Notes under the pieces: generated by a model
Seen by the model: only the letters and a program-made list of their open reading frames with translations
What the model was told of the DNA's origin: nothing
The model's database searches: none
Program-made: the position numbers and the translations under genes
Part shown: in pieces, positions 12,889 to 23,767 of the stretch
How the letters are laid out: each line of letters starts with the position of its first letter
Position numbering within the stretch: the first letter of the stretch is position 1
Source: Erwinia pyri
GTDB taxonomy: Bacteria; Pseudomonadota; Gammaproteobacteria; Enterobacterales; Enterobacteriaceae
Reading direction: 5' to 3'
DNA length: 64,000 nucleotides
NCBI RefSeq assembly: GCF_030758455.1
Contig: NZ_CP132353.1
Coordinates: 4,340,001 to 4,404,000, forward strand

Positions 12889-13128
12889 TTAAACCTCTTC
12901 CATTTTTCCCAGCAGCGCACGCAGACGCTCCTGCCAGACATGCTGCTCTTCTTTCAGGTGCTGATTTTCACGCACCAGAGAATCACTGTTTCCCGCAGCC
13001 TGTTGAACCTGCTGATTCAGATTGTTGTTCTGCTCTTTCAGCTCTTCAATTTCCATCTGCAGCAGCGTGATGGTATCAATCGCCTGCTGTACTTTCGCTT
13101 CCAGTTTCTCAAACACTTCAAATGACAT
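12889..13128 (-). CDS. zapB: Cell division protein ZapB
   Basis: A 79-residue, almost entirely coiled-coil protein that links the Z-ring (through ZapA) to the terminus protein MatP. Heptad character runs from [19 protein letters not shown] to the end, with many Gln, Glu and Leu residues. It diverges from glpF and converges with rraA, as in E. coli. Confidence 0.95.
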   Translation of the reverse strand: MSFEVFEKLEAKVQQAIDTITLLQMEIEELKEQNNNLNQQVQQAAGNSDSLVRENQHLKEEQHVWQERLRALLGKMEEV

Positions 13129-13578
13129 TATAAATAACCTCTTCTAATCGCAACCCGTTGATATTGCCAGCCGCAGATCATGAAGGGGTAAACCGGCATT
13201 CCACGGATAACAACGATTATCCGATTGTAAGTAGAGCAGCCCGCCAAGTCCAGCGGCGAACCCACACAGGGTGCAGTCTGTAACAATTTTCAGCATAGAC
13301 CTGGTATGCGTAACATTAGCCACTTAAAAAGTAAGGTTATGGTTAATGGTTTTCGACAAAAACCTGCTTAAACGAAAAGTGAAATGGTGTTTCATGAAAG
13401 CAAAAAGGCGCGAAAACGCTCATTTTTATGACACAGCACACAACTTTTGATTTCGCTATTTCTCGTTTATGCTCGTTAACGATAAATTTACATCAGCCCT
13501 ACATTAGATTTGGGCGGCTCACGGAATGAGAAAAAAAGCGCACTACAACATTTAACCTCGCCTTCAGGAAATGTCATC
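13129..13578. promoter_or_regulatory. zapB-glpF intergenic region with GlpR-type operator
   Basis: This 450-bp non-coding stretch holds the divergent zapB and glpFKX promoters. At about 13469-13487 the sequence ATGCTCGTTAACGATAAAT resembles the GlpR operator, which would give glycerol-3-phosphate induction. I see no gene in it. Confidence 0.6.
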
Positions 13579-14427
13579 ATGAGTCAGACTGCAACAAGCA
13601 CGCTCAAAGGGCAGTGCATCGCCGAATTCCTCGGTGTCGCCACCATTATTTTCTTTGGTGCCGGCTGTGTCGCCGCTATGAAACTGGCAGGCGCAAGTTT
13701 TGGACAGTGGGAAATCAGTATCGTCTGGGGTATTGCCGTTGCAATGGCAATTTATCTCAGCGCCGCCATCTCTGGTGCGCATCTTAACCCGGCAGTAACG
13801 CTTGCGCTCTGCCTGTTTGCCAACTTCGATGGCCGTAAAGTGGTGCCCTATATCCTTGCTCAGGTAGCCGGAGCATTCTGCTCTGCAGCGTTGGTGTATG
13901 GCCTCTACTACAACCTGTTCCTGGATTATGAACAGTCCCATCAGATGGTCCGTGGCACGGTAGAGAGCCTCGACCTGGCCGGAATTTTCTCCACCTATCC
14001 TAATCCGCATATCAGCGTTGGCCAGGCTTTCATCGTTGAAGCGGTGATCACCGCCGTGATGATGGGCCTGATTATGGCGCTGACCGACGACGGTAACGGC
14101 CTGCCTCGTGGCCCGATGGCCCCTCTGCTGATTGGCCTGCTGATTGCGATTATCGGCGGGGCTATGGGTCCACTGACCGGCTTTGCTCTTAACCCGGCCC
14201 GTGATTTCGGACCAAAGCTCTTTGCCTGGCTGGCAGGCTGGGGTAACGTCGCCTTTACCGGTGGCCGTGATATCCCTTATTTCCTCGTGCCGATCTTTGG
14301 CCCGATTGTTGGTGCCAGCGTGGGTGCATTTGGCTACCGCACTCTGATAGCCCGTAATCTGCCTGGTGCCACCGTTGTAAAGAAAGATGAGAAGACGATA
14401 GCGCGTGCTGAGCAGCGCAAAGCGTAA
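13579..14427 (+). CDS. glpF: Glycerol facilitator (aquaglyceroporin)
   Basis: An inner-membrane channel for glycerol, MIP family. The ATG at 13579 gives 282 residues. Both pore motifs are present, HLNPAVTLAL near residue 67 and FALNPARDFGP near residue 202. It is the first gene of glpFKX, whose next gene kinases the imported glycerol. Confidence 0.96.
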   Translation: MSQTATSTLKGQCIAEFLGVATIIFFGAGCVAAMKLAGASFGQWEISIVWGIAVAMAIYLSAAISGAHLNPAVTLALCLFANFDGRKVVPYILAQVAGAFCSAALVYGLYYNLFLDYEQSHQMVRGTVESLDLAGIFSTYPNPHISVGQAFIVEAVITAVMMGLIMALTDDGNGLPRGPMAPLLIGLLIAIIGGAMGPLTGFALNPARDFGPKLFAWLAGWGNVAFTGGRDIPYFLVPIFGPIVGASVGAFGYRTLIARNLPGATVVKKDEKTIARAEQRKA

Positions 14428-14459
14428 GTGTTAACCCTTTTCACCATCAGGAATGAATT

Positions 14460-15974
14460 ATGACCACAGAAAAAAAATATATCGTCGCGCTCGACCAGGG
14501 GACTACCAGCTCTCGTGCAGTAATCCTGGACCATGATTCCAACATCGTGGCGGTCTCCCAGCGCGAATTTCAGCAAATTTATCCTAAAGCTGGCTGGGTT
14601 GAGCATGACCCGATGGATATCTGGGCCTCGCAAAGCTCCACACTGGTAGAAGTGCTGGCGCATGCCGATATTCGCTCTGATGAGATTGCCGCTATTGGTA
14701 TCACCAACCAGCGTGAAACGGCCATTGTCTGGGATAAAGAGACCGGCAAACCGATTTATAACGCTATCGTCTGGCAGGATCCACGCACCGCTGACTACTG
14801 TGCGAAGCTGAAAAGAGAAGGTCTGGAGGAGTATATCCAGCACACCACCGGTCTGGTCATCAACCCCTACTTCTCCGGCACCAAGGTTAAGTGGATCCTG
14901 GATCATGTTGAAGGCTCTCGTGAACGCGCGAAACGCGGTGAACTGCTGTTCGGTACCGTCGACTCCTGGCTGGTATGGAAAATGACGCAGGGACGGGTGC
15001 ACATCACCGACTACACCAACGCCTCACGTACCATGATGTTCAACATCCACAAGCTGGAGTGGGATCAGCGTATGCTGGATATCCTGGATATCCCGCGTGA
15101 AATGCTGCCAGAAGTGAAATCCTCTTCAGAAGTGTACGGTCAGACTAACATTGGTGGTAAAGGCGGTACGCGTATTCCTATCGCCGGGATTGCTGGTGAC
15201 CAGCAGGCTGCGCTCTATGGCCAGCTCTGCGTGGAGCCTGGCATGGCGAAGAACACTTACGGCACCGGTTGCTTTATGTTGATGAACACCGGCACCGAAG
15301 CGGTCACCTCCACCAACGGCCTGCTGACCACCATTGCCTGTGGTCCACGTGGTGAAGTGAACTATGCGCTGGAAGGTGCGGTGTTTATCGGCGGCGCCTC
15401 TATTCAGTGGCTGCGTGATGAAATGAAGCTGATCGGTGATGCTACCGACTCCGAATATTTCGCCAGCAAAGTGAAAGACAGCAACGGCGTCTACATGGTT
15501 CCTGCTTTCACCGGTCTGGGCGCGCCCTACTGGGACCCCTATGCGCGTGGCGCCATCTTCGGCCTGACGCGCGGCGCAAATGCTAACCACATTATTCGCG
15601 CAACGCTGGAGTCCATTGCTTTCCAGACGCGTGACGTGCTGGAAGCGATGCAGATTGATGCAAACACTCGCCTGCAATCCCTGCGTGTGGATGGCGGCGC
15701 GGTAGCGAACAACTTCCTGATGCAGTTCCAGTCCGATATCCTGGGCGCGCGCGTTGAGCGTCCGGAAGTGCTGGAAGTAACCGCGCTGGGTTCCGCCTAT
15801 CTGGCGGGCCTTGCGGTCGGCTTCTGGAACGATCTGGATGAAGTTCGTGCTAAAGCGGTCATTGAGCGCGAATTCCGTCCGAGCATTGAAACCACCGAGC
15901 GTAATTATCGTTACGCAGGCTGGAAGAAAGCGGTTTCCCGTGCCAAAGCATGGGAAGATCAGGACGATTCGTAA
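14460..15974 (+). CDS. glpK: Glycerol kinase
   Basis: A FGGY-family kinase that converts glycerol to glycerol 3-phosphate and traps it in the cell. It has 504 residues. The phosphate-binding DQGTTSSR is at residues 12-19, and the C-terminal FGGY-type motif region around [12 protein letters not shown] is intact. It follows glpF by 32 bp and is followed by a strong terminator-like hairpin before glpX. Confidence 0.97.
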   Translation: MTTEKKYIVALDQGTTSSRAVILDHDSNIVAVSQREFQQIYPKAGWVEHDPMDIWASQSSTLVEVLAHADIRSDEIAAIGITNQRETAIVWDKETGKPIYNAIVWQDPRTADYCAKLKREGLEEYIQHTTGLVINPYFSGTKVKWILDHVEGSRERAKRGELLFGTVDSWLVWKMTQGRVHITDYTNASRTMMFNIHKLEWDQRMLDILDIPREMLPEVKSSSEVYGQTNIGGKGGTRIPIAGIAGDQQAALYGQLCVEPGMAKNTYGTGCFMLMNTGTEAVTSTNGLLTTIACGPRGEVNYALEGAVFIGGASIQWLRDEMKLIGDATDSEYFASKVKDSNGVYMVPAFTGLGAPYWDPYARGAIFGLTRGANANHIIRATLESIAFQTRDVLEAMQIDANTRLQSLRVDGGAVANNFLMQFQSDILGARVERPEVLEVTALGSAYLAGLAVGFWNDLDEVRAKAVIEREFRPSIETTERNYRYAGWKKAVSRAKAWEDQDDS

Positions 15975-15986
15975 CGCCGTAACAGC

Positions 15987-16014
15987 GCCCGCGGTCATCT
16001 GACCGCGGGCTTTT
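15987..16014 (+). terminator. Terminator after glpK
   Basis: An 11-bp perfect stem, GCCCGCGGTCA with TGACCGCGGGC, is followed by TTTT. It would reduce read-through into glpX. Confidence 0.75.
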
Positions 16015-16076
16015 CCCCCTCTCTCTTCTCCCCGCTGTGATAAACTTTCCGCCTCACTTCTTCTCCGGGGCCAATC

Positions 16077-17087
16077 ATGAAACGAGAACTTGCCATTGAA
16101 TTTTCACGCGTAACGGAAGCCGCTGCTCTGGCAGGCTACAAGTGGCTGGGACGCGGTGATAAAAATGCTGCTGACGGCGGCGCCGTCCATGCTATGCGCA
16201 TCATGCTGAATAATGTGGATATTGACGGCGAGATCGTTATTGGCGAAGGGGAGATTGATGAAGCCCCGATGCTCTATATCGGCGAAAAGGTTGGCAGCGG
16301 CAAAGGCGATGCCGTGGATATCGCAGTCGATCCGATTGAAGGCACGCGAATGACCGCCATGGGCCAGGCGAACGCGCTGGCTGTGCTGGCAGTAGGCGAT
16401 AAAGGCACCTTCCTGAACGCGCCCGATATGTATATGGAGAAACTGATCGTCGGGCCTGACGCTAAAGGCGCTATCGATCTGGCGTTATCCCTGGAAGAGA
16501 ACCTGAAACGCGTGGCGCAGGCGCTGCAAAAGCCTCTTTCAGAGCTGACTGTTTCCCTGCTGGCAAAACCGCGCCATGACGCGGTCATCGCTGAGTTACA
16601 GCAGCTCGGCGTACGGATATTTGCTTTTCCCGATGGTGACGTGGCCGCCTCGATCCTGACCTGCATGCCGGACAGCGAAGTTGACGTGCTCTATGGCATT
16701 GGCGGCGCGCCGGAAGGCGTGATCTCGGCCGCGGTGATCCGCGCAATGGATGGCGATATGCAGGGTCGTCTGCTGGCGCGTTATGAAGTAAAAGGGGATA
16801 CGCCGGAGAACCGCTTACTGGGCGAGCAGGAGCTGAAGCGCTGTCAGGAGATGGGTATTGAAGCCGGTAAGATTTTACAGCTCGGCGACATGGCGCGGAA
16901 CGATAACGTGATCTTTGCCGCCACCGGCATCACCAGCGGTGATTTGCTGAAAGGCATCACGCGTAAAGGCAATATCGCTACCACGGAAACGTTGCTGGTA
17001 CGCGGTAAATCACGCACTATTCGCCGCATTCAGTCGATTCACTATCTCGACAGAAAAGACAAAAATCTGCATCCGTTTATTCTGTAA
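16077..17087 (+). CDS. glpX: Class II fructose-1,6-bisphosphatase
   Basis: A metal-dependent, Li-sensitive FBPase of gluconeogenesis, 336 residues. The metal-binding segments GEGEIDEAPMLYIGE and DIAVDPIEGTRM are present. It is the third glp gene as in E. coli, but a hairpin separates it from glpK, so it may also have its own promoter. Confidence 0.96.
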   Translation: MKRELAIEFSRVTEAAALAGYKWLGRGDKNAADGGAVHAMRIMLNNVDIDGEIVIGEGEIDEAPMLYIGEKVGSGKGDAVDIAVDPIEGTRMTAMGQANALAVLAVGDKGTFLNAPDMYMEKLIVGPDAKGAIDLALSLEENLKRVAQALQKPLSELTVSLLAKPRHDAVIAELQQLGVRIFAFPDGDVAASILTCMPDSEVDVLYGIGGAPEGVISAAVIRAMDGDMQGRLLARYEVKGDTPENRLLGEQELKRCQEMGIEAGKILQLGDMARNDNVIFAATGITSGDLLKGITRKGNIATTETLLVRGKSRTIRRIQSIHYLDRKDKNLHPFIL

Positions 17088-17259
17088 TCCCTGCCGTGGC
17101 TTTGCAAGAATGCCGCCGGTTGCGTCCGGCTGAAGCGTTCAGGCTCTGCGTGAAGTCGGACAACTTATCAGGGCCAATGCTTTTCGGCCCTGAGCCGGGC
17201 TGAACATCACCCCTCTTTCGCTCCGCTTCCGGGCGCTTCCATCCCGATGATGTTCTCTT

Positions 17260-18438
17260 TCAGACAGCATGTGGCTCAGGACGGCGCGACAGCGGCAGCC
17301 AGCAGAGCAGGATCAGCAGCGCCATCGCAAACATCAGCATCCCCAGGCTGAACTGTCCTGTCTGCGGCAGCAGCGCTGAAAGCCATGCAGCCAGGCCTGA
17401 CCCCAGGTTCTGCAACCCACCCAGCAGAGCGCCCGCCGTGCCGGCCATATAGGGCCACGGCTCCATCGCACCGGTAGTCGCCAGCGGGAACAGCATCCCC
17501 GCGCCAAAGAAGAAGAGCGCCGCAGGCACCACCAGCGTCCAGATGGTCATCACGCCAAACCAGGCGGGGATCCACATCAGCGCGCCCGCTAACAGACAGC
17601 TGTTAACCGACCACCACATCAGCTGCTGGAAAGGCCGGTTTTCCCGTCCGGCAAACCAGGCACCAAAAAAAGCGGCGGGAATGGGCAAAATAAACAGCAG
17701 GCTGACGGTAAGGCTGTTCAGCCCCAGTACGCCACCCATCAACACGCCACAGCTCGCCTCAAATACGGCAATGCCGCCCAGCGCCCCCATCAGCATAATC
17801 AGATAGCGGATAAAGGTGCTGTCGGCCAGCAGCGGACGATAGCGGGAAAACAGAGCGCGCTTTTCAGCGGGAGCAGGCCGCGTTTCTGGCAGCCAGCGCA
17901 GCATAGCGACGCCCACGCAGCCACAGAGCAGCAGCAGGAAAGCAAAGCAGGCCTGCCAGCCGAACAGATGGGTCAGCAGCGCGCCAATCACCGGGGCAAC
18001 CAGCGGGCTTACCAGAATGCCCATATTCAGCAGGCTGTTCGCCAGCCGCAATGCGCCGCCGGCATAGAGGTCACGCGGCATCGTTCGCGCCATTACCCCA
18101 GCCACACCGGTACCCAGGCCCTGGATTGCGCTTCCCAGTACCAGCTGGTTAAAGTCAGGCGCAAACAGCGCAATTACCGTGCCCAAACAGAAGATGCTTA
18201 GCCCGGCCAGAATAACCGGACGGCGGCCAATGTTATCGGAGAGCGGCCCGTATAACAGCTGCGAACCGCCATAAGTCATCAGATAGGCCGCCATCACCCG
18301 CTGCACGGCACCTTCGCGGACGTTGAAGACCTCAGCAATGGCGGTCATCGCAGGGACATAAATGGTTTGCGCCATCTGCCCGACGGCCACCAGCGCAATC
18401 AGCATCACCAGCAGATGCCCGTTTTCTAATTTTTTCAT
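17260..18438 (-). CDS. emrD: Multidrug efflux MFS transporter EmrD
   Basis: A 12-helix major facilitator of the DHA1 group that exports hydrophobic, energy-uncoupling compounds. It has 392 residues, with VGQMAQTIYVPAM in helix 1 and the loop motif GPLSDNIGRRPVIL near residue 65. Similarity to E. coli EmrD runs through the whole length. In E. coli emrD lies elsewhere; here it sits on the opposite strand between glpX and fpr. Confidence 0.9.
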   Translation of the reverse strand: MKKLENGHLLVMLIALVAVGQMAQTIYVPAMTAIAEVFNVREGAVQRVMAAYLMTYGGSQLLYGPLSDNIGRRPVILAGLSIFCLGTVIALFAPDFNQLVLGSAIQGLGTGVAGVMARTMPRDLYAGGALRLANSLLNMGILVSPLVAPVIGALLTHLFGWQACFAFLLLLCGCVGVAMLRWLPETRPAPAEKRALFSRYRPLLADSTFIRYLIMLMGALGGIAVFEASCGVLMGGVLGLNSLTVSLLFILPIPAAFFGAWFAGRENRPFQQLMWWSVNSCLLAGALMWIPAWFGVMTIWTLVVPAALFFFGAGMLFPLATTGAMEPWPYMAGTAGALLGGLQNLGSGLAAWLSALLPQTGQFSLGMLMFAMALLILLCWLPLSRRPEPHAV

Positions 18439-18505
18439 TTTTATTCAGCACGATTATCGGCGCTATCCGCAAAATTCAGGGATAACGCACGAAGAAGAGG
18501 ATCTT

Positions 18506-18565
18506 ATGGCGTGGAAAATATCAGGATTCGATGACAAAGCGAGTGGCGCACCGAAAAATCACTGA
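18506..18565 (+). CDS. Putative 19-residue small protein
   Basis: A short ORF (MAWKISGFDDKASGAPKNH) starts 5 bases after AGAGG. An 8-bp perfect stem, TCACTGAC with GTCAGTGA (18559-18582), wraps its stop codon and has no T run. I do not recognise it. It lies between emrD and fpr and could be a small protein or part of a leader for fpr. Confidence 0.35.
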   Translation: MAWKISGFDDKASGAPKNH

Positions 18566-18728
18566 CCGCATACTGTCAGTGAAAGCGGGCACACCGTAAA
18601 TCAATCTGTACGTTATAGTGACAAGGGACAGTTTGTCGATACGAGCTTTGTGCCGCAGAGAGACTGGAAAAGCTGACGCCGAGTGGCGAAGATAGCGTCA
18701 GGCCCCCACCCCGAGAAAGGAGATGTTT

Positions 18729-19475
18729 ATGGCCGAATGGGTTAACGCCAGGATCAAAGAGGTGAATGACTGGACTGAGAGCTTGTTCAGCCTCGTCGTC
18801 ACCGCCCCTATCGACCCGTTTACCGCTGGTCAGTTTGCCAAGCTGGCTCTGGAGATTGACGGCGAACGCGTGCAGCGTGCCTATTCTTACGTGAATGCGC
18901 CCAGCGACGCTAATCTGGAGTTCTATCTGGTTACCGTGCCGGAAGGCAAGCTCAGCCCGCGGCTGCATGCGTTGAAACCGGGTGAAGAGGTGATGATCAC
19001 CAAAGAAGCCTCCGGATTCTTTGTACTGGATGAAATTCCTGACTGTAAAACGTTATGGATGCTGGCTACCGGCACCGCCATTGGTCCCTATCTGTCGATT
19101 TTGCAGGAAGGAAAAGGGCTGGAGCGTTTTGACAATATCGTGCTGGTGCATGCCGCGCGTTACGCGCAGGATCTGAGCTATCTGCCGCTGATGCAGCAGC
19201 TTCAGCAGCGCTACAACGGTCAGCTGCGCATTCAGACCGTTGTCAGCCGGGAAGAGATTGTCGGTTCACTGACCGGTCGTGTGCCGGCTCTGATTGCCAG
19301 TGGTGAGCTTGAAGCGGCCGTAGGGTTGCCAATGCAGGCTGAGAGCAGCCATATCATGCTCTGTGGGAACCCGCAGATGGTGAGGGATACGCAGCAGCTG
19401 CTGAAAGAGACCCGCGACATGCGTAAGCACCTCAAGCGCAAGCCAGGACATATGACCGCCGAGCATTACTGGTAA
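18729..19475 (+). CDS. fpr: Ferredoxin/flavodoxin NADP+ reductase
   Basis: An FAD enzyme that passes electrons between NADPH and flavodoxin or ferredoxin, part of the SoxRS response in E. coli. The ATG at 18729 is 7 bases after AAAGGAG, giving 248 residues; an ATG at 18723 is too close to the site. RAYSYVN binds FAD, GTAIGPYLSI contacts NADP, and the chain ends in the conserved EHYW. It follows glpX in E. coli, and here emrD has been added between. Confidence 0.96.
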   Translation: MAEWVNARIKEVNDWTESLFSLVVTAPIDPFTAGQFAKLALEIDGERVQRAYSYVNAPSDANLEFYLVTVPEGKLSPRLHALKPGEEVMITKEASGFFVLDEIPDCKTLWMLATGTAIGPYLSILQEGKGLERFDNIVLVHAARYAQDLSYLPLMQQLQQRYNGQLRIQTVVSREEIVGSLTGRVPALIASGELEAAVGLPMQAESSHIMLCGNPQMVRDTQQLLKETRDMRKHLKRKPGHMTAEHYW

Positions 19476-19577
19476 GCAGCGGCCTGCATGGAAAGCTGAA
19501 CAGCATGGGTAATCGGATGTCCCGCTTACAAGCAGGGTATGGCTGGTTTTCCGGCAGTTTGCGTCTGACCGTAGAGG

Positions 19578-20021
19578 TTACTGGTAATCAGGCAGCTTGC
19601 GGCCAAAATAGTTGACCGGGCTGGGCGCTCTGCCAAAGCGGTTCATGCCCTGGGTACCGCTGAAGGTGCCCAGTTCAAGGGTCATCGTGACCAGAATCAG
19701 CGTGGGGATAAAACGATCAAGCGCCCACTGCCAGTGCTGCGGCAGCATCTCCCAATCCCTTGCCAGCATCATCCAGGCGACCAGCAGCAGCAGCGCCCAC
19801 CAGGCGCTTTTATTACGGTCGTGCAGACGCTTGACCACCACTGCGCTGGTGGGCAGAAGCAGGAAAACCACAAGGAATGCCGCCGTCTGGCGACTTATCC
19901 AGCCCCGAGCTGCCAGGGTGTAGAGCACGACCATCAGAGCCAGCCATACGGTCAGCCAGACCCAGAAATCGCGCCGCCTCAGACGGCCTCGCCAGGAAAA
20001 ACACCACGCTTGTAAGGTCAT
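19578..20021 (-). CDS. yiiR: DUF805 inner-membrane protein (YiiR-like)
   Basis: A 147-residue membrane protein. After WRGRLRRRDFWVWL come at least three hydrophobic helices (VWLALMVVLYTLAARGW, AAFLVVFLLLPTSAVVVKRL, AWWALLLLVAWMMLA). The R-R-x-F-W and VKRLHDRNKS motifs are DUF805 signatures. Position between fpr and yiiQ matches E. coli yiiR. The function is unknown. Confidence 0.8.
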   Translation of the reverse strand: MTLQAWCFSWRGRLRRRDFWVWLTVWLALMVVLYTLAARGWISRQTAAFLVVFLLLPTSAVVVKRLHDRNKSAWWALLLLVAWMMLARDWEMLPQHWQWALDRFIPTLILVTMTLELGTFSGTQGMNRFGRAPSPVNYFGRKLPDYQ

Positions 20022-20112
20022 TTTTTATCCCTCAGAACAGCGTCAGGCTTTGACTTTGCCGGTCATTGTCCGTTCTAATCTTGAGCTGAATTTTAAGGTT
20101 AGGGCAGACGGA

Positions 20113-20706
20113 ATGAATAAAGCGATTTTTCTGGGCATCACGGCACTGTTCACGCTGACAACAGCCCAGGCGGAGAATGCCCCCGCTGCGCAGGATCGTA
20201 CCGAACACCTGCCTGCCGCGCCCTATCTTCAGGCAGGAGCGCCTGTCTTTGATATGACTATCGGCCAGTTCCGCGAAAAGTATAATGCTATCAATCCCAC
20301 GTTACAGATTGCTGAATATCGCGCTATCGATAACCGTGGGGATAAAAGTAATTTGACCCGCGCCGCCAGCAAGATCAATGAAAATCTCTACGCTTCCACC
20401 GCACTGGAGCAGGGAACCGGGAAGATCAAAACCTTACAGATAACCTGGCTGCCGGTGCCTGGCCCGGAGGAGAAAGCGGCACGGGACAGAGCGCTGGCTT
20501 ATATGGCCGCCATGACGCGCTTTTTTGAGCCCACGCTCAATGAAGAACAGAGCCTGAAGCGGCTTAACGACGTGCTGAACAAGGGCAAAGGATCGCGCTA
20601 TTTCACCCAGGATGAAGGCGCGGTGCGCTACATCGTGGCGGACAATGGCGACAAGGGACTGACCTTTGCCATAGAGCCGATTAAATTAGCGATGGCGGCC
20701 AACTGA
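20113..20706 (+). CDS. yiiQ: Periplasmic DUF1454 protein YiiQ
   Basis: The ATG at 20113 begins a Sec signal peptide ending near TTAQA/E, giving a 197-residue exported protein. The APVFDMTIGQFREKYN segment and the C-terminal GLTFAIEPIKLAM are typical of the family. The upstream in-frame start at 20050 would spoil the signal peptide. It lies just before tpiA as in E. coli. The function is unknown. Confidence 0.88.
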   Translation: MNKAIFLGITALFTLTTAQAENAPAAQDRTEHLPAAPYLQAGAPVFDMTIGQFREKYNAINPTLQIAEYRAIDNRGDKSNLTRAASKINENLYASTALEQGTGKIKTLQITWLPVPGPEEKAARDRALAYMAAMTRFFEPTLNEEQSLKRLNDVLNKGKGSRYFTQDEGAVRYIVADNGDKGLTFAIEPIKLAMAAN

Positions 20707-20825
20707 CCCCCAGCAAAGATGACGAAAAGCAAAGCCTTTAGGGGTTTTGATCTCTATACTGTCTGGCAGACAACACTGCTCCGGCAGGGTAATTTAACAG
20801 CATCGCGCTAAGCGTGGAGGATATA

Positions 20826-21593
20826 ATGCGACATCCGTTAGTCATGGGTAACTGGAAACTGAACGGCAGCAAAACGATGGTCAACGAACTGATTGTCGGC
20901 CTGCGTAACGAGCTGAGCAGCGTTGACGGCTGCGGCGTAGCCATTGCCCCTCCGGTGATGTATCTGGACCTGGCAAAACATGCCGCCTCCGGTAGCCACA
21001 TTGCGCTTGGCGCACAGAACGTTGATGTGAACCTGTCCGGCGCCTTTACCGGCGAAGTCTCTGCCGACATGCTGAAAGATATCGGCGCGCAGTACATCAT
21101 CATCGGCCACTCTGAACGTCGCACTTACCATAAAGAGAGCGATGAGCTGATTGCCAAAAAATTTGCCGTGCTGAAGGCCGCAGGCCTGATCCCGGTGCTC
21201 TGCATCGGTGAAACCGAAGCGGAAAACGAAGCAGGCAAAACGGAAGAAGTGTGCGCACGTCAGATCGATGCCGTGCTGAACACGCAGGGCGCAGAGGCGT
21301 TCAACGGCGTGGTTGTGGCTTATGAGCCAGTCTGGGCTATCGGTACCGGTAAATCCGCTACCCCTGCGCAGGCTCAGGCAGTGCACAAATTTATCCGTGA
21401 CCACATCGCGAAGAAAGATGCGACCGTGGCTGCCCAGGTGATCATTCAGTACGGCGGTTCTGTTAACGACAAGAATGCGGCAGAATTGTTTGCTCAGCCA
21501 GACATCGATGGTGCGCTGGTTGGCGGCGCGTCACTGAAAGCCGATGCTTTCGCAGTGATTGTTAAAGCTGCAGCAGCAGCGAAAAAAGCCTGA
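20826..21593 (+). CDS. tpiA: Triosephosphate isomerase
   Basis: A glycolytic enzyme interconverting DHAP and glyceraldehyde 3-phosphate. It has 255 residues, the family length. Catalytic residues are visible: Lys in NWKLNG, His in IIGHSERR and Glu in [12 protein letters not shown]. The ATG at 20826 follows GGAG. In E. coli cdh follows, whereas here about 11 kb of other genes intervene. Confidence 0.98.
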   Translation: MRHPLVMGNWKLNGSKTMVNELIVGLRNELSSVDGCGVAIAPPVMYLDLAKHAASGSHIALGAQNVDVNLSGAFTGEVSADMLKDIGAQYIIIGHSERRTYHKESDELIAKKFAVLKAAGLIPVLCIGETEAENEAGKTEEVCARQIDAVLNTQGAEAFNGVVVAYEPVWAIGTGKSATPAQAQAVHKFIRDHIAKKDATVAAQVIIQYGGSVNDKNAAELFAQPDIDGALVGGASLKADAFAVIVKAAAAAKKA

Positions 21594-21601
21594 CGATCTC
21601 T

Positions 21602-21631
21602 CTCCTGCGCTGGCAGCAGCGCAGGAGTTTT
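21602..21631 (+). terminator. Terminator after tpiA
   Basis: CTCCTGCGCT and AGCGCAGGAG form a 10-bp perfect stem with a 6-base loop, followed by TTTT. Confidence 0.75.
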
Positions 21632-22030
21632 CCCTGTTTTAATCCTGCTCCCTCTCTCCAGTCTTTTCTTGTTCACCGCCCTGTCCCAAATCTGCGTTCT
21701 CCACTGCCACAATGACTCAAGCTAAGTCTTTGATTATAAATTAACCTTTCAAAAAACCCGCATTTGTTAACGCCCGGATGTCACCCCCGCTATCAATGTT
21801 ACTAATTTCGTTTGATTTTTCATTCTCATTTTTAATCTTTAAACAATTTTTTAAATGACTCGTAACAATGGTATATTTCTGTCGTGCCATAGGATTTCAG
21901 TATGTTCGTTTTATGGCAGGTTACCGAAAATTGCCCCTGGAACAACGAGACAGCGGAACGCGCTCCTCAGAAGCCGTGTCTGTTTCCCTGCTTAACTTGT
22001 TAAGAAATCAACGCCCGGAGATGTCGCCTC
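21632..22030 (+). promoter_or_regulatory. AT-rich leader of mqo
   Basis: This 400-bp stretch is AT-rich, especially 21730-21860, and shows no convincing gene. It probably holds the mqo promoter. The short frame at 21868-22068 overlaps the mqo start and lacks family support. Confidence 0.4.
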
Positions 22031-23647
22031 ATGCGAAAAACTGCTGCACTCCAGTCTGTCTGCACTAAAAAGATGGGTTTTGCTGAATCGGCCACGGCCG
22101 CAGAATACAACGACGTCGATCTGTTACTGATCGGCGGCGGCATTATGAGCGCCACGCTCGGCACCTATTTACAGGAGCTGGAGCCGGAGTGGCGTATTGG
22201 TATGGTGGAACGCCTGGAGAGCCCTGCCGAAGAGAGCTCTGACGGCTGGAACAATGCGGGCACGGGTCACTCTGCGCTGGCAGAAATGAACTATACCCCG
22301 GAAAAAGAAGACGGCTCGGTTGAGATCAAAAAGGCCGTGGAGATTAATGAGTCCTTCCAGATCTCCCGCCAGTTTTGGGCACATCAGGTTCGTAAAGGGG
22401 TTCTGACTAACCCGCGCAGTTTCATCAACAGCGTCCCGCACATGAGCTTTGTCTGGGGCGACGATAATGTAGCCTTCCTGAAAAAACGTTACCAGGCGTT
22501 GCAAAAAAGCAGTCTGTTCCGCGGCATGGAATATTCAGAAGACCCTGAGCTGATCAGAGAATGGGTGCCGCTGATGATGGAAGGCCGTGAGCAAACCGAT
22601 CGCGTCGCCGCCACGCGCATCTCAAGCGGGACTGACGTTAATTTCGGCGAAATCACCTGCCAGCTGGTGGCATCGTTGCAGAAAAGCCCTAACTTCAGGC
22701 TGCAAACCCGCCATGAGGTGCGCGACATCAGGCGCAATAGCGATGAGAGCTGGAGCGTGACGGTGGCCGACCTGAACAACAAGGGCCAGCAAAAAACGCT
22801 TCGTGCGCGCTACGTCTTTATTGGCGCAGGCGGTGCGGGTCTCACGCTGCTGCAAAAATCGGGCATTCCTGAAGTCAAAGACTATGCGGGTTTCCCGGTA
22901 GGTGGCGAGTTTCTGGTTTCCGACAATCCCGAGGTGGTGAAGCGTCATCTGGCGAAAGTGTATGGTAAAGCCTCCGTAGGCGCGCCGCCGATGTCTGTGC
23001 CGCACCTGGATACCCGTATGCTGGACGGCAAGCAGACGCTGCTGTTTGGCCCGTTTGCCACTTTCTCTACCAAATTTCTTAAGCAGGGTTCGCTGTGGGA
23101 TATGTTTGGCTCGCTGACTTCCTCTAACCTGCTGCCGATGATGCAGGTTGGCCTGAATAATTTTAGTCTGGTGAAATATCTGATTGGTCAGGTCATGCTG
23201 ACCGATGAAGATCGCCTGAAAGCGCTGCAGGACTATTTCCCGGAAGCAAGGAAGGAAGACTGGCGCCGCGTGAAGGCGGGCCAGCGTGTGCAGATCATCA
23301 AGAAAGAAGCGGGTAAAGGCGGCGTGCTGAAGCTGGGCACTGAAGTCGTCACCTCGCAGGATGGTACGCTCTCGGCTTTGCTGGGTGCCTCGCCAGGCGC
23401 TTCAACCGCCGCACCTATTATGATCGAGCTGATGAGCAAAGTTTTCCATGACCGCTTTTCCTCGTTTGAATGGCAGTCAAAGCTGAAAGCGATGATCCCA
23501 TCTTATGGCCAGAAGCTGAATGGCAACGTGGCGGCGACGGAAAAAGAGATGGCAGAAACCAGCCGCATTCTGCAGCTGGAGTACACGCCTGCCTCGGCCG
23601 CCAATGACGAAGCTGCAGAAGCTGACGCAGCGGTAGTTGGCAAGTAA
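22031..23647 (+). CDS. mqo: Malate:quinone oxidoreductase
   Basis: A membrane-associated FAD enzyme that oxidises malate to oxaloacetate and passes electrons to quinone. The 538-residue frame includes the FAD-binding [13 protein letters not shown] near residue 31, the [13 protein letters not shown] motif, and [13 protein letters not shown] near the C-terminus. The exact start is uncertain: ATG 22031 has CCGGAG upstream, while ATG 22073 is possible. It begins the block inserted between tpiA and cdh. Confidence 0.95.
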   Translation: MRKTAALQSVCTKKMGFAESATAAEYNDVDLLLIGGGIMSATLGTYLQELEPEWRIGMVERLESPAEESSDGWNNAGTGHSALAEMNYTPEKEDGSVEIKKAVEINESFQISRQFWAHQVRKGVLTNPRSFINSVPHMSFVWGDDNVAFLKKRYQALQKSSLFRGMEYSEDPELIREWVPLMMEGREQTDRVAATRISSGTDVNFGEITCQLVASLQKSPNFRLQTRHEVRDIRRNSDESWSVTVADLNNKGQQKTLRARYVFIGAGGAGLTLLQKSGIPEVKDYAGFPVGGEFLVSDNPEVVKRHLAKVYGKASVGAPPMSVPHLDTRMLDGKQTLLFGPFATFSTKFLKQGSLWDMFGSLTSSNLLPMMQVGLNNFSLVKYLIGQVMLTDEDRLKALQDYFPEARKEDWRRVKAGQRVQIIKKEAGKGGVLKLGTEVVTSQDGTLSALLGASPGASTAAPIMIELMSKVFHDRFSSFEWQSKLKAMIPSYGQKLNGNVAATEKEMAETSRILQLEYTPASAANDEAAEADAAVVGK

Positions 23648-23665
23648 CCTCTCCTTCCGATCTCA

Positions 23666-23691
23666 GGGCGGATAAATTCCGCCCTTTTTTT
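23666..23691 (+). terminator. Terminator after mqo
   Basis: GGGCGGA and TCCGCCC form a 7-bp stem with a 5-base loop, followed by a run of T residues. Confidence 0.85.
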
Positions 23692-23767
23692 ACCTTCTCA
23701 CTTTCCTCCTGCCCGATCGGCGCAAGCGTCTATGCTTTTAGCTGACCCCTATTAAAGGAGAAGCAGG

